From: Thorsellia kenyensis
GTDB lineage: Bacteria > Pseudomonadota > Gammaproteobacteria > Enterobacterales > Thorselliaceae
Direction of reading: 5' to 3'
Assembly: GCF_042432445.1 (NCBI RefSeq)
Contig: NZ_JBHLXE010000087.1
Location: 1-45,082, forward strand
DNA: 45,082 nt
The notes under the pieces are model-generated. The model was not told where the DNA came from, searched no databases, and saw only the letters and a list, made by a program, of their open reading frames with translations. Below are positions 8,855 through 15,849 of this stretch, one piece after another; position 1 is the first letter of the stretch, and every line of letters starts with the position of its first letter. The position numbers and the translations under genes are program-made.

Positions 8855-8879
8855 AATTTATTCCCTTCCATAGTAAAAA
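8841..8879. repeat. Cassette-start repeat, copy B
   Basis: 39 bases identical to 7550-7588: the start region, SD and leader of the Panacea gene. The identity breaks within an A-run just upstream. Confidence 0.88.
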
Positions 8880-8918
8880 AACGGTTTAGTATTAGTTGTT
8901 TTTTTGGAGCTAATCACC

Positions 8919-8930
8919 TGTTCTTGAACA
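8919..8930. promoter_or_regulatory. Inverted repeat upstream of the array, possible operator
   Basis: TGTTC-TT-GAACA, a perfect 5-bp inverted repeat with a 2-base centre, 65-76 bases upstream of the first Panacea start codon and downstream of the predicted late promoter. A small dyad like this could bind a regulator. It is short, so chance is possible. Confidence 0.3.
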
Positions 8931-8972
8931 TTAAACTTGCACTATAAACTCACAGATATCCATTGTGCCGCA

Positions 8973-9001
8973 ATAGTAAAATAAGCTTTAATTTAAGTCA
9001 A
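8973..9001 (-). promoter_or_regulatory. Predicted late promoter (PR'-like) at the end of Q
   Basis: Minus strand TTGACT (revcomp of 8996-9001), 17-base spacer, TACTAT (revcomp of 8973-8978). The TGA in the -35 is the Q stop codon. In lambdoid phages the Q-controlled late promoter lies just downstream of Q, so position and sequence agree. Here it would drive the Panacea array instead of lysis genes. Confidence 0.6.
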
Positions 9002-9435
9002 TTTGCACCGACTGTATTTGCGCTAACTTTACTCAATTTAACATAGTTTTCAAAAAGATACTTCCTTGTATTCTCAAGAGATTGATCTACCAAATTACGA
9101 TAGGTGGAGAGTGAATGTCCTCTCGCATTCAATTCTCTATTTCGATAAAACATGACAGCAATTTGATACTTATTGTTCATGTAAACATAATATTGAATCA
9201 AAATTTCATACTCTGTACGACTCCGTAATTTAATATCACTGACAATACGAGATATCAATAATCCGGTATCGTCGTCACACATTAATCTTATAGGATCTTG
9301 AGGATTAATGCTTGCAATAAGCTTGCCAATCAGGCTGATTTGCCTAACCTCAATTCTCCCTGAGTAAACCCATGCACCCCATCCTTCCATTATATCATCA
9401 ATCAAATCCATTTGTTGTTTTGTCAGTGTTTGCAT
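8998..9435 (-). CDS. Q-type late antitermination protein
   Basis: 145 residues. GWGAWVYSGR near residue 18, CDDDTGLLISRIV in the middle, EYEILIQYYVYMNNKYQIAVMF and a C-terminal helix match the antitermination Q family of phage 82 type. These proteins join RNA polymerase at the late promoter and let it pass terminators. The gene is the last one of the rightward early operon (cro-cII-O-dnaC-Q), 18 bases after dnaC. Nothing downstream is a lysis or structural gene, so its surviving target would be the cassette array. No stop codons or frameshifts are visible, unlike its upstream neighbours. Confidence 0.8.
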   Translation of the reverse strand: MQTLTKQQMDLIDDIMEGWGAWVYSGRIEVRQISLIGKLIASINPQDPIRLMCDDDTGLLISRIVSDIKLRSRTEYEILIQYYVYMNNKYQIAVMFYRNRELNARGHSLSTYRNLVDQSLENTRKYLFENYVKLSKVSANTVGAN

Positions 9436-9453
9436 CCATTTCTCACTTTTAAA

Positions 9454-10185
9454 TTATTCAGCCAAGCTTTTTTTCTTCGAACGATATGATTGCCAAGTAA
9501 AAGAAACCCATAGGCCAGCACAAGTTTGACGATCCATGATTCGATTACCTAACAGTTTCAGCATTTCCTGATAATTTAGATTGGTTAACATGCCTGTAGG
9601 TTTTAAATTTAATTGCCGACGATCAATGAGTTGATTCAGCAGATTAATCTCAAAATCATTATTAGCCTGTTTTTGCACTCCAATTTCATCGAGTATGAGA
9701 AGATCTAATCCTACTAAGTCTTCTAACAACTCAGACTCTTTTATTGGACTGTCTTTCTCATAGCAAGATCTAAACCGCATAGCTAATTCTGCAATAGTGA
9801 CAATAACAACTGATTTACCCTGTTGTATTAATCCTCTAGCTATGGCTGTTGCCAAATGATTCTTCCCTGTTCCAACATTACCAGAAAATACAAATCCCCC
9901 TTTTGAATCATTAAATCCCTTATAAAAATCAAGTGCTTTAGCAAGAGCGTCTTTTTGTTCTCGGGTGGTTGCTTGATAATTTCTAAATCCACACCTCGAG
10001 TGTAATTTTTGAATACCTGAGCGCCCCAAAATTCATTGGATTCGGGCTTGACGATTTCGCTCGTTAATTAAACGTGATTGTTTTAAGGCTTCAGCATCAT
10101 GAAACTCAATTAGCTCCTCAACAGTTTTAAACTTAGGTTTAATATGCGTCGGCATAATTCGCTGTAATTCAGAAAGGCATTGCAT
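9454..10185 (-). pseudogene. DnaC-like helicase loader with an in-frame TGA
   Basis: The full frame starts at ATG 10185, behind an excellent SD (AGGAGGTTATCG). It reads MQCLSELQRIMPTHIKPKFK, closely like E. coli DnaC's start (LQKMMPAHIKPAFK). It is then interrupted by TGA at codon 51 (10035-10033), after ARIQ and just before ILGRSGIQ; DnaC relatives have Arg or another residue there. Downstream, the AAA+ domain is intact: Walker A GNVGTGKNHLA, Walker B LDLLILDEIG, then sensor-region residues. Full length is 243 residues plus the stop, the usual DnaC size. A TTG at 10029 is the only nearby restart and lacks an SD. It overlaps the O-like gene by 17 bases. Most likely a nonsense-inactivated gene. 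Confidence 0.85.
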
Positions 10186-10801
10186 CGATAACCTCCTGCG
10201 TGATAACAGGTGCCACGTAATCGGGGCTTGAATTTAAGAAACCTGGTGGAATTTCTTGTGTTGCTGGGGTCATTACCCTTGTGTTTTTGGGTTGTGTGTT
10301 CCCTATCCAAAATCTAGTTGAATTTCGAATCCAATTATTCAAGGCTGCCGACCAATCCTTGTATATTTTTCCATTCGCCCTGGCATGATCACAAAATTTC
10401 TCGAATTCTTGTATTAAATTAACACCAAGTTCATTTGCTAACTGCACGTGTTTCTCATCTGGTTTAAAATCTCTTGGAAGTGAAGTTGCATTTTGGGGTA
10501 ATTTTTCTTTGGGCTCTTTTTGGACAATTTCCCCCAATGACGGTTCCTTACGGTTCTAGGTGTCACTGTGACACCCCTGACAAGGTGGCACCCCTTTATT
10601 AGTATTTAATGTCACATGTTTGAGTATATTATCTGGAGTTATTTTGTAGACATTAGAGCGCCCATCCTTTCTTTTAGTAACTAGCAACCCTAATTTTTCT
10701 AAAATCATTATGGCTCGTTTTACTGTTCTTTCGGATAAGCAAGTTCTCATTGATATAGTATCTATTGATGGCCAACATTTGCTCATTATTAATGTACTCA
10801 T
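10169..10801 (-). pseudogene. O-like phage replication protein with an in-frame TAG
   Basis: From ATG 10801 (SD GAGGGATAT): MSTLIMSKCWPSIDTISMRTCLSERTVKR..., a winged helix-turn-helix of phage replication initiators. The frame stops at TAG (10558-10556) after CHSDT and continues in the same frame as NRKEPSLGEIVQKEPKEKL to WSAALNNWIRNSTRF and the end at 10169. That C-terminal block is the helicase-loader contact region typical of such proteins. The two open frames on either side of TAG are thus one gene of 210 codons plus stop. A CAG-to-TAG change would explain the break. The usual family N-terminus is longer; an upstream TTG at 10861 could extend it. Confidence 0.8.
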
Positions 10802-10938
10802 ATATCCCTCAAAAACATACCAACACGTTCTGTTAAAATCAAAACTTACTAACAATAACAATTCTTAATAAATTCTGATTCGTGTAAAAATTCCTTTTTT
10901 GGTACTATACCTACGTTAGTTTTCGACAGCTAACAAAC

Positions 10939-11265
10939 CTATGGCACTGAATCTATTGCTGTAGATTCAGTGCTCTCTTTTTGTAAAGAGAGCCAATTAA
11001 CCGCATAGGTCAAGAGTATCCGATATTCACTTTCCTCAAGTACGCGCTCCCCTTCAAAAACAAAATCATTGATACCTAAGGCGGCTAATACTTCAAAAAC
11101 CTCCTTAACTTTTTCGGTTCTTCTGAGGACTGTTGAATCAGCAACCCCTAGATTTTTTGCTACTTGAGTTTGAGTGATTTTTCTAATTGATGAATGCGCC
11201 CTGTTTAAGAGTAAATTCGTTGTACTATCATTCAAATTTCTTTTGCGTGTGTTTGCGTTCTGCAT
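10939..11265 (-). CDS. CII-family phage regulator
   Basis: 108 residues. An N-terminal basic arm (MQNANTRKRNLND) is followed by an HTH: ITQTQVAKNLGVADSTVLRRTEK at about 30-52, then KVKEVFEVLAALGINDFVF and a hydrophilic tail. Size, HTH and position between cro and the O-like replication gene fit the lambda CII family, the activator that tips the decision toward lysogeny. The start overlaps the 3' end of the cro frame by about 34 bases. The gene is undamaged. Confidence 0.75.
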   Translation of the reverse strand: MQNANTRKRNLNDSTTNLLLNRAHSSIRKITQTQVAKNLGVADSTVLRRTEKVKEVFEVLAALGINDFVFEGERVLEESEYRILLTYAVNWLSLQKESTESTAIDSVP

Positions 11266-11522
11266 ATGATTAATTCCTTCTTAGTTGGTTTATATATTGT
11301 TGATTTATGTGGTTTTGGAAATAGAGCGGGTAAATCGGGTCTAAGTTCACACCCCTGAATTTTGCCTTGAGTAGCCTCAACAATTCACACCACATTTTCA
11401 GGTGAAATTTTGATTTTGTTGTGTAACAATTTGTGGACAGCTGACTGTGATACACTGACGGCATCTGCCATTTTTTGCTGGCCTCCTAATAAATCAATAG
11501 CTTTTTTGATGACTAGATTCAC
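11232..11522 (-). pseudogene. Cro/YdaS-like repressor with an in-frame TGA
   Basis: Starts at GTG 11522 with SD AAGGAG: MNLVIKKAIDLLGGQQKMADAVSVSQSAVHKLLHNK is a Cro/YdaS-type HTH. The frame meets TGA at codon 46 (11387-11385) after ISPENVV and continues IVEATQGKIQGCELRPDLPALFP, the conserved family ending (I-E-x-A-T-x-G-x-V...E-L-R-P-D-L-x-P). Both halves lie in one frame of 96 codons, so the stop is a point mutation rather than a frameshift. Position and orientation opposite cI identify it as cro. The lytic switch is therefore probably dead. Confidence 0.78.
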
Positions 11523-11612
11523 AAATACTCCTTATTCTTGGCTTAAAACAAAAACAACATAATATTACTTTAGGTTTTAAATTTCCACTAAAAAATGCCT
11601 TTTTATTTATTT

Positions 11613-11628
11613 TTTACTAAAAAGTAAA
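11613..11628. promoter_or_regulatory. Candidate cI/Cro operator
   Basis: TTTACT-AAAA-AGTAAA, a 6-bp perfect inverted repeat in the 156-base cro-cI divergent region. The half-site (ATTACTT/AAGTAAA type) recurs at 11564-11571, 11656-11662 and 12491-12505, the places where a lambdoid repressor would bind OR and OL. The pattern is seen directly; the repressor assignment is inferred. Confidence 0.5.
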
Positions 11629-11643
11629 GAATTTATTATTAAC

Positions 11644-11672
11644 TTAACAAATGTTATTACTTGGATTATAAT
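11644..11672 (+). promoter_or_regulatory. Predicted PRM promoter for a leaderless cI mRNA
   Basis: TTAACA (11644-11649), exactly 17 bases, TATAAT (11667-11672). The cI ATG at 11679 begins 6 bases after the -10, so transcription would start at or next to the A of the ATG. Lambda cI made from PRM is also leaderless, and no SD is seen here. Confidence 0.7.
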
Positions 11673-11678
11673 CTGACT

Positions 11679-12347
11679 ATGAAAGAAAATACTTTAGCCA
11701 ATAGGTTTTTACTTGCTCGCGAATTCAAGGGGTTAACCCAAAAACAACTCGCTGATAAAGTTGGAGTGAGTCAATCTTCTATTTTTAAAATTGAATCTGG
11801 GCAAACTCTAAAGCCTAGAGATATCTATGATTTAGCAAAAGTTTTGAGTGTTAGCGTTGAATGGCTAAAATCTGGCCGCCTAGAAGATCATCAAGATGCG
11901 TTATTAGATATAGATGATGAGGTACCCATTAACAATGGGGATATTATTTCTATTCCTCTAATTAGTGACTTAAGTGCAATTAGCTCTGAAGGGATCATTG
12001 ATGACAACCAAGAACAATTCATACAATTTTCTAAATCAACATTATCGTTATTCCACAAATGTAATAATGTGAAATCTCTATTTTGCTTACTTTTGAACAA
12101 TGATTCTTTAGAACCAAATATCCCTGAAGGGTCGACAATAACAGTGAACACTCGCGATAAAAATATCGTTGATGGAAAAATATTTGTTATTGAACAAAGC
12201 GGTTGGAAAAGAGTAAAAATCTTATATAGAACAGCGCCAGATAGAGTCTTATTGAAAAGTTATAATGCAAGTTACCCTGTTGAAGAAGTTAATCTAAGTG
12301 AAATTACTATCATTGGCAGAGCTGTTCAAGTCATGTTAGCTATATAA
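11679..12347 (+). CDS. CI-type prophage repressor (HTH + S24 peptidase-like domain)
   Basis: 222 residues from ATG 11679; a TTG at 11661 would overlap the -10 box and is rejected. Residues 5-65 form an HTH_3 domain (GLTQKQLADKVGVSQSSIFKIESG). The C-terminal half is a LexA/S24-like fold: LLNNDSLEPNIPEGS carries the Ser of the Ser-Lys dyad, and WKRVKILY carries the Lys. The usual Ala-Gly or Cys-Gly cleavage pair is not obvious; the hinge reads LSAISSEGII. Autocleavage in the SOS response may therefore be altered or use another bond. It should repress the cro operon and the recE-recT operon through the shared operator half-sites, and looks intact. Confidence 0.88.
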   Translation: MKENTLANRFLLAREFKGLTQKQLADKVGVSQSSIFKIESGQTLKPRDIYDLAKVLSVSVEWLKSGRLEDHQDALLDIDDEVPINNGDIISIPLISDLSAISSEGIIDDNQEQFIQFSKSTLSLFHKCNNVKSLFCLLLNNDSLEPNIPEGSTITVNTRDKNIVDGKIFVIEQSGWKRVKILYRTAPDRVLLKSYNASYPVEEVNLSEITIIGRAVQVMLAI

Positions 12348-12373
12348 CTACACCCTTACTATCTTCTCCTTTT

Positions 12374-12404
12374 AAAAAGCCACTCCTTTTAGTGGTTTTT
12401 TTTA
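12374..12404 (+). terminator. Rho-independent terminator after cI
   Basis: CCACT-CCTTTT-AGTGG stem extended by G-T and A-T pairs, followed by eight Ts. It lies about 27 bases after the cI stop and separates cI from the left operon. Confidence 0.8.
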
Positions 12405-12490
12405 TTTCTAAATTTTATTTTTTTCAATAAAAACAATCACAAATAAAATCAAATTAAAAATTTTCAAAATCCTTACACAAGAATAATCCT

Positions 12491-12526
12491 AAAGTAATTT
12501 ACTTTCAATTATTTTAGACTTATTAT
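12491..12526 (+). promoter_or_regulatory. Predicted PL promoter with overlapping operator
   Basis: TTTACT (12498-12503), 17-base spacer, TATTAT (12521-12526). The -35 is embedded in the dyad AAAGTAATTTACTTT (12491-12505), which carries the same half-site seen in the cro-cI region. This is the expected layout of PL/OL. The start point would be near 12533, inside the residual 5' homology of recE. Confidence 0.6.
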
Positions 12527-12567
12527 TTTATCATTGGTCGGATAACAGTAAATTAAATGCATTAAAT

Positions 12568-13233
12568 ATGGGTTCTGCTTTGCATTGTTTATTGCTTGAA
12601 CCAGAAGAGTTTTCAAAGCGTTTTATCTTCGCCCCAACGGTTAATCGAAGAACCAAAGAAGGTCTTGAAATTGAGGCTAATTTCCTCAAAGAACAAGAAA
12701 AATCTGGTGTCACTATCATGACCAATGAAGAGCATCAAAAACTAATGCTTTTAAGAGAGAGTGTTTTCGCTCATCCAGCCGCAAAAAAGCTTTTGGAATT
12801 GGAGGGATATGCTGAACGTTCGATATATTGGAAAGATAAGGAAACAGGTGAATTATGCCGCTCTCGCTTTGATAAGCAGCTAAAAGATTACCCTATCATC
12901 GTAGATATTAAAAAAACCGCGCAAATCGATAAATTTTCTTCATTAATTCATGATTATCGATATCACGTACAAAAAGCAATGTATAAAGACGGATTTTTTA
13001 ATCATTTTGGCGAGCCTGCTCAATTTCTATTTATCGTAGTCAGTGAGACCATTAACTGTGGTAAGTACCCTGTCCGCATCTTTGAATTAGATGCTGATTA
13101 CTCAGCAGTTGGCCATAAATTGTATCGAAAAAATTTAGAGCTTTACCATCAATGTAAAACTACTAATGACTGGGGATTCTCAGAAATAATTACTGCACCT
13201 AAATGGATTAAAAACAAGGAAGAAATAGCATGA
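12568..13233 (+). CDS. recE: RecE-type exonuclease, 5'-truncated
   Basis: 221 residues matching the C-terminal nuclease domain of RecE (exonuclease VIII): MGSALHCLLLEPEEFSKRF, then AERSIYWKDKETGELCRSRFDK, IIVDIKKTA and YRYHVQKAMYKDGF. The PD-(D/E)xK residues (His in ALHC, Asp in RFDK, Asp and Lys in DIKK) are all present. Homology continues in frame upstream of the ATG (FYHWSDNSKLNALN) into the predicted PL promoter, with a stop at 12490-12492. The 5' end, about 40-60 codons of the domain, seems deleted, with the gene now joined to PL. No good SD precedes 12568. It makes 3' single strands for RecT if expressed. The stop overlaps the recT start by 4 bases. Confidence 0.85.
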   Translation: MGSALHCLLLEPEEFSKRFIFAPTVNRRTKEGLEIEANFLKEQEKSGVTIMTNEEHQKLMLLRESVFAHPAAKKLLELEGYAERSIYWKDKETGELCRSRFDKQLKDYPIIVDIKKTAQIDKFSSLIHDYRYHVQKAMYKDGFFNHFGEPAQFLFIVVSETINCGKYPVRIFELDADYSAVGHKLYRKNLELYHQCKTTNDWGFSEIITAPKWIKNKEEIA

Positions 13234-14144
13234 ATACAGTAAGCATACAAAACCAACAACTTAATGATATCACCCCACAAACTTCAAACATTATTTTTTC
13301 TCCTGAGAATTTAATGGCAATCCAAAAATTTGCAGAAGTTATGGCACAAGGTGTAGTGACTGTTCCTCGGCATCTGCAAGGAAAACCAGCTGATTGCCTA
13401 GCAGTTGTACTCCATGCCACGCAGTGGGGGATGAATCCGTTCTCTGTGGCGCAAAAAACCCATCTAGTCAATGGCATACTTGGCTATGAAGCACAATTAG
13501 TTAATGCAGCCATTATGGCATCAGGGGCAATCCAGGGACATTTCAAATATGAGTATATTGGCAATTGGGAACAATTTAATCCCACCAAAGCTGATAGTGA
13601 AGTTGGCCTCGCTTGTCGTGTTGGTGCAATACTCAAAGGTGACAATGAGATCACCTGGGGAGAACCTGTGTATTTAGCTTTAGTAGGGGTAAGAAACTCA
13701 CCTCTATGGAAAACGAATCCAAGACAACAAATTGCTTATCTTGCTGTCAAGTATTGGGCTCGGCTTTATACACCAGGTGCCATTTTGGGTATTTACACGC
13801 CTGACGAATTAGCTGACGTGCAGCCTCCAAAAGATGTGACACCTGTTAAACCAGCTCAGTCTCTATTAACGATAACAGAGACAGATGTAACAAGTCCTCA
13901 AATAATCGAGGAAGTAGTAAGTGATCATCAAAATCAAGAAGATCCGATTAGAGAATTCGATGAGCGATTGTTGAAATTTTGCGAGCATATTGATGCATTG
14001 ACGTGCATTGATGCTTTAGATAAAGCTTTAGAACAAGCCAAATTGATTTTTAAGGAATCAAGCATACACCTCACTAAAGCTCATAACGCGTATGTAGTAC
14101 AGCGCGATTCGCTTATAGAGATGGATTTTATAGAGCAACACTAA
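13230..14144 (+). CDS. recT: RecT-family single-strand annealing protein
   Basis: 304 residues. LQGKPADCLAVVLHATQWGMNPFSVAQKTHLVNGILGYEAQLVNA at about 50-93 is the RecT/Redbeta signature. NPRQQIAYLAVKYWARLYTPGAILGIYTPDEL follows near 165-195. Family role: anneals complementary single strands produced by RecE during phage recombination. It is translationally coupled to recE through ATGA. The C-terminal 90 residues are hydrophilic and variable, with a predicted helical tail that in relatives may contact SSB or the nuclease. Intact, so this two-gene recombination module could still act if its 5'-truncated RecE is functional. Confidence 0.93.
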   Translation: MNTVSIQNQQLNDITPQTSNIIFSPENLMAIQKFAEVMAQGVVTVPRHLQGKPADCLAVVLHATQWGMNPFSVAQKTHLVNGILGYEAQLVNAAIMASGAIQGHFKYEYIGNWEQFNPTKADSEVGLACRVGAILKGDNEITWGEPVYLALVGVRNSPLWKTNPRQQIAYLAVKYWARLYTPGAILGIYTPDELADVQPPKDVTPVKPAQSLLTITETDVTSPQIIEEVVSDHQNQEDPIREFDERLLKFCEHIDALTCIDALDKALEQAKLIFKESSIHLTKAHNAYVVQRDSLIEMDFIEQH

Positions 14145-14190
14145 ATAGTGCATACACTGATTTTATATTTTAATTTAAACAGGTACCCCC

Positions 14191-14577
14191 ATGAAATTAC
14201 ATGAAATATTTAAACTTAAAGATTTAGTTTTTAGCCTTAACGGTCGTCATTTTCAAGAAAAAGAAGTGTTCTTAGCAGAGCTAGAAACTAATCAACCCGA
14301 TCATGATATTAAATTTTATTGTGGTCAGAAAACTCAAATTTCTCATATCGACATGATTGATCCCTATAAAGTCATCACTTGTATTAGAGATGATGCGTTT
14401 GATTTACCGACCCTTGGGAGCATGGATGAAAGAAACTTGTATCTTGATGATATAACAGAAGCGCTTGAACAAGAGCTCGCCACTGTGATTGCGGATTTCT
14501 TTAATCGCAAAATAAAACAGCCCACATTCAGTGGGGTAAAAGACATCATCCAACTGAAAATTGTGAATAGCAACTAA
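14191..14577 (+). CDS. Phage protein of unknown function
   Basis: 128 residues, not recognised. MKLHEIFKLKDLVFSLNGRHFQEKEVFLAEL and a pattern of short beta-rich blocks are followed by a helical region (DDITEALEQELATVIADFF). No signal peptide, membrane segment or cysteine cluster. It lies 46 bases after recT and 51 before the excisionase-like gene, in the accessory slot of the left operon where small host-interference genes such as anti-RecBCD proteins often sit. No function is assigned. Confidence 0.7.
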   Translation: MKLHEIFKLKDLVFSLNGRHFQEKEVFLAELETNQPDHDIKFYCGQKTQISHIDMIDPYKVITCIRDDAFDLPTLGSMDERNLYLDDITEALEQELATVIADFFNRKIKQPTFSGVKDIIQLKIVNSN

Positions 14578-14628
14578 ATGAATAGATTTAAATACCGTAA
14601 CTTATTATGATTTTAAAGGAGTAATATC

Positions 14629-14859
14629 ATGGTTTATACAATGCAAGAAAATGAGTTAGAAAGATTATTATCAGAGGCAGCTAAACAAGGTGCAAAAATG
14701 GCAATTGCTGATTTTGCAGTTTACAATTATGCTGATGCCTGCAGAAAATTAGGAATGACGTATCCTACTCTACAGCGTAGGATCAAAGAAGGTAAAATCA
14801 AACAAATAGATGGCAAAATCACAGGTGCTGAAATTGCCAAATATTTAAGATTAATCTAA
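14629..14859 (+). CDS. Excisionase-like small HTH protein
   Basis: 76 residues with a strong SD (AAAGGAGTAATATC). The C-terminal half, YADACRKLGMTYPTLQRRIKEGKIKQIDGKITGAEIAKYL, is a MerR/Xis-like winged helix: a helix-turn-helix then a short K-x-K-x-I-D-G-K wing. It ends 6 bases from the convergent integrase stop, the usual place for a recombination directionality factor. By analogy it would bend attachment DNA and favour excision. A small DNA-binding regulator of another kind is the alternative. Confidence 0.65.
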   Translation: MVYTMQENELERLLSEAAKQGAKMAIADFAVYNYADACRKLGMTYPTLQRRIKEGKIKQIDGKITGAEIAKYLRLI

Positions 14860-14865
14860 TTGGAA

Positions 14866-15849
14866 CTAGTTGAGATAATCCGCAAGCGATGATGCATGCG
14901 GATTATAATAAACCATCGCCATTTTAGGATCGCTCCATCCAAACATTTTACACAGATCAAGTACTTTTAGTTTTTTACTTAGCATGGTTGCGGCCGTATG
15001 TCTGGTATCATGCCAAGTAAATCCACTTAAACCCGCTCTTTGCCTCTGTTTTTTAAATGCTGAAGATAATGTTTGGGACGTCATGCCAAACACTAAAACA
15101 TCATCTACACCACGCATTCTTTCTATTAATCCTTTTGCTTTATTTGACAAAGGTACATTTCTGGAATTACCATTTTTTGTTAACGGCAAATGAACATGTC
15201 TCTCAAATACATGAGACCATTCTAATCCGCACAATTCTCCTGCCCGCATGCCTGTTCTCAATGCAACTAGCATACAAACAGCAACGGCTTGTTTATTTGA
15301 AGTAATTTTCCCTGTTGTTTTGTAGCCTAAGATTTTAAGCATTGCCCTGATTTCATACCAACTTAACACTCGCTCACGGTGCTTAGGGCTACGTGGCTTG
15401 CGTATCTCTTTTACTGGATTTTTCTCACACCAGCGCCACTCAATTCTAGCGATTTCAAAAACGGAAGAAAGTAGATTGAGTTCGCGTAGTACACTTGCAC
15501 CAGATACTTCTTTTAATCGCGAATCACGGTAAAGGGCTATATCATCATTATCTACATCACACATAAATTTTTCTAATGGCAGATTTCGTTCTTCAAATGC
15601 CGCGAGTCTAATTTGCTCCCAGCGGATCCCTCGCTTGGTGGGTGAAATTTCTTTTGAATATCTTCTAAGTGCTTCTCTTAGAGTAAATTTATTTGTTTCC
15701 TTGTTAGTAATTTGTTCTCTTAGCTCATTTTCACGTTTGAAAGCCCATTCCGTTGCCTCCCTTTTTGTATTAAATGTTTTTGATTCTCTAAAATCTTTTA
15801 TTTTAATCTGTGCTCGATATCCGTTATTATTTTTTGAAATACTTGCCAT
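14866..15849 (-). CDS. int: Tyrosine-recombinase integrase
   Basis: 327 residues from ATG 15849, chosen because AAGGATTTAT precedes it; ATG 15864 and TTG 15906 lack a good SD. The N-terminal arm-binding domain (NNNGYRAQIKIKDFRESKTFNTKREATEWAF) is followed by a core-binding helical region, then the catalytic domain. That domain has Arg in RTGMRAGELCGLEW, Lys in LTKNGNSRNVPL, HDTRH (H-x-x-R), W in GWSD and the Tyr nucleophile in MVYYNPH. All catalytic residues are present. It lies next to tRNA-Leu(TAA), the probable target. It integrates and excises the prophage by site-specific recombination. Confidence 0.95.
   Translation of the reverse strand: MASISKNNNGYRAQIKIKDFRESKTFNTKREATEWAFKRENELREQITNKETNKFTLREALRRYSKEISPTKRGIRWEQIRLAAFEERNLPLEKFMCDVDNDDIALYRDSRLKEVSGASVLRELNLLSSVFEIARIEWRWCEKNPVKEIRKPRSPKHRERVLSWYEIRAMLKILGYKTTGKITSNKQAVAVCMLVALRTGMRAGELCGLEWSHVFERHVHLPLTKNGNSRNVPLSNKAKGLIERMRGVDDVLVFGMTSQTLSSAFKKQRQRAGLSGFTWHDTRHTAATMLSKKLKVLDLCKMFGWSDPKMAMVYYNPHASSLADYLN

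Noticed and set aside
10939..11464. Minus-strand frame at 11270-11464 as a separate 64-residue gene.
   Set aside because: It is an out-of-frame overlap of the broken cro gene; the cro frame carries the HTH and the ELRPDL block.
11523..11612. PR promoter for cro.
   Set aside because: Several -10-like words (TATTAT, TAATAT) but none with an acceptable -35 at 16-18 bases; not called.
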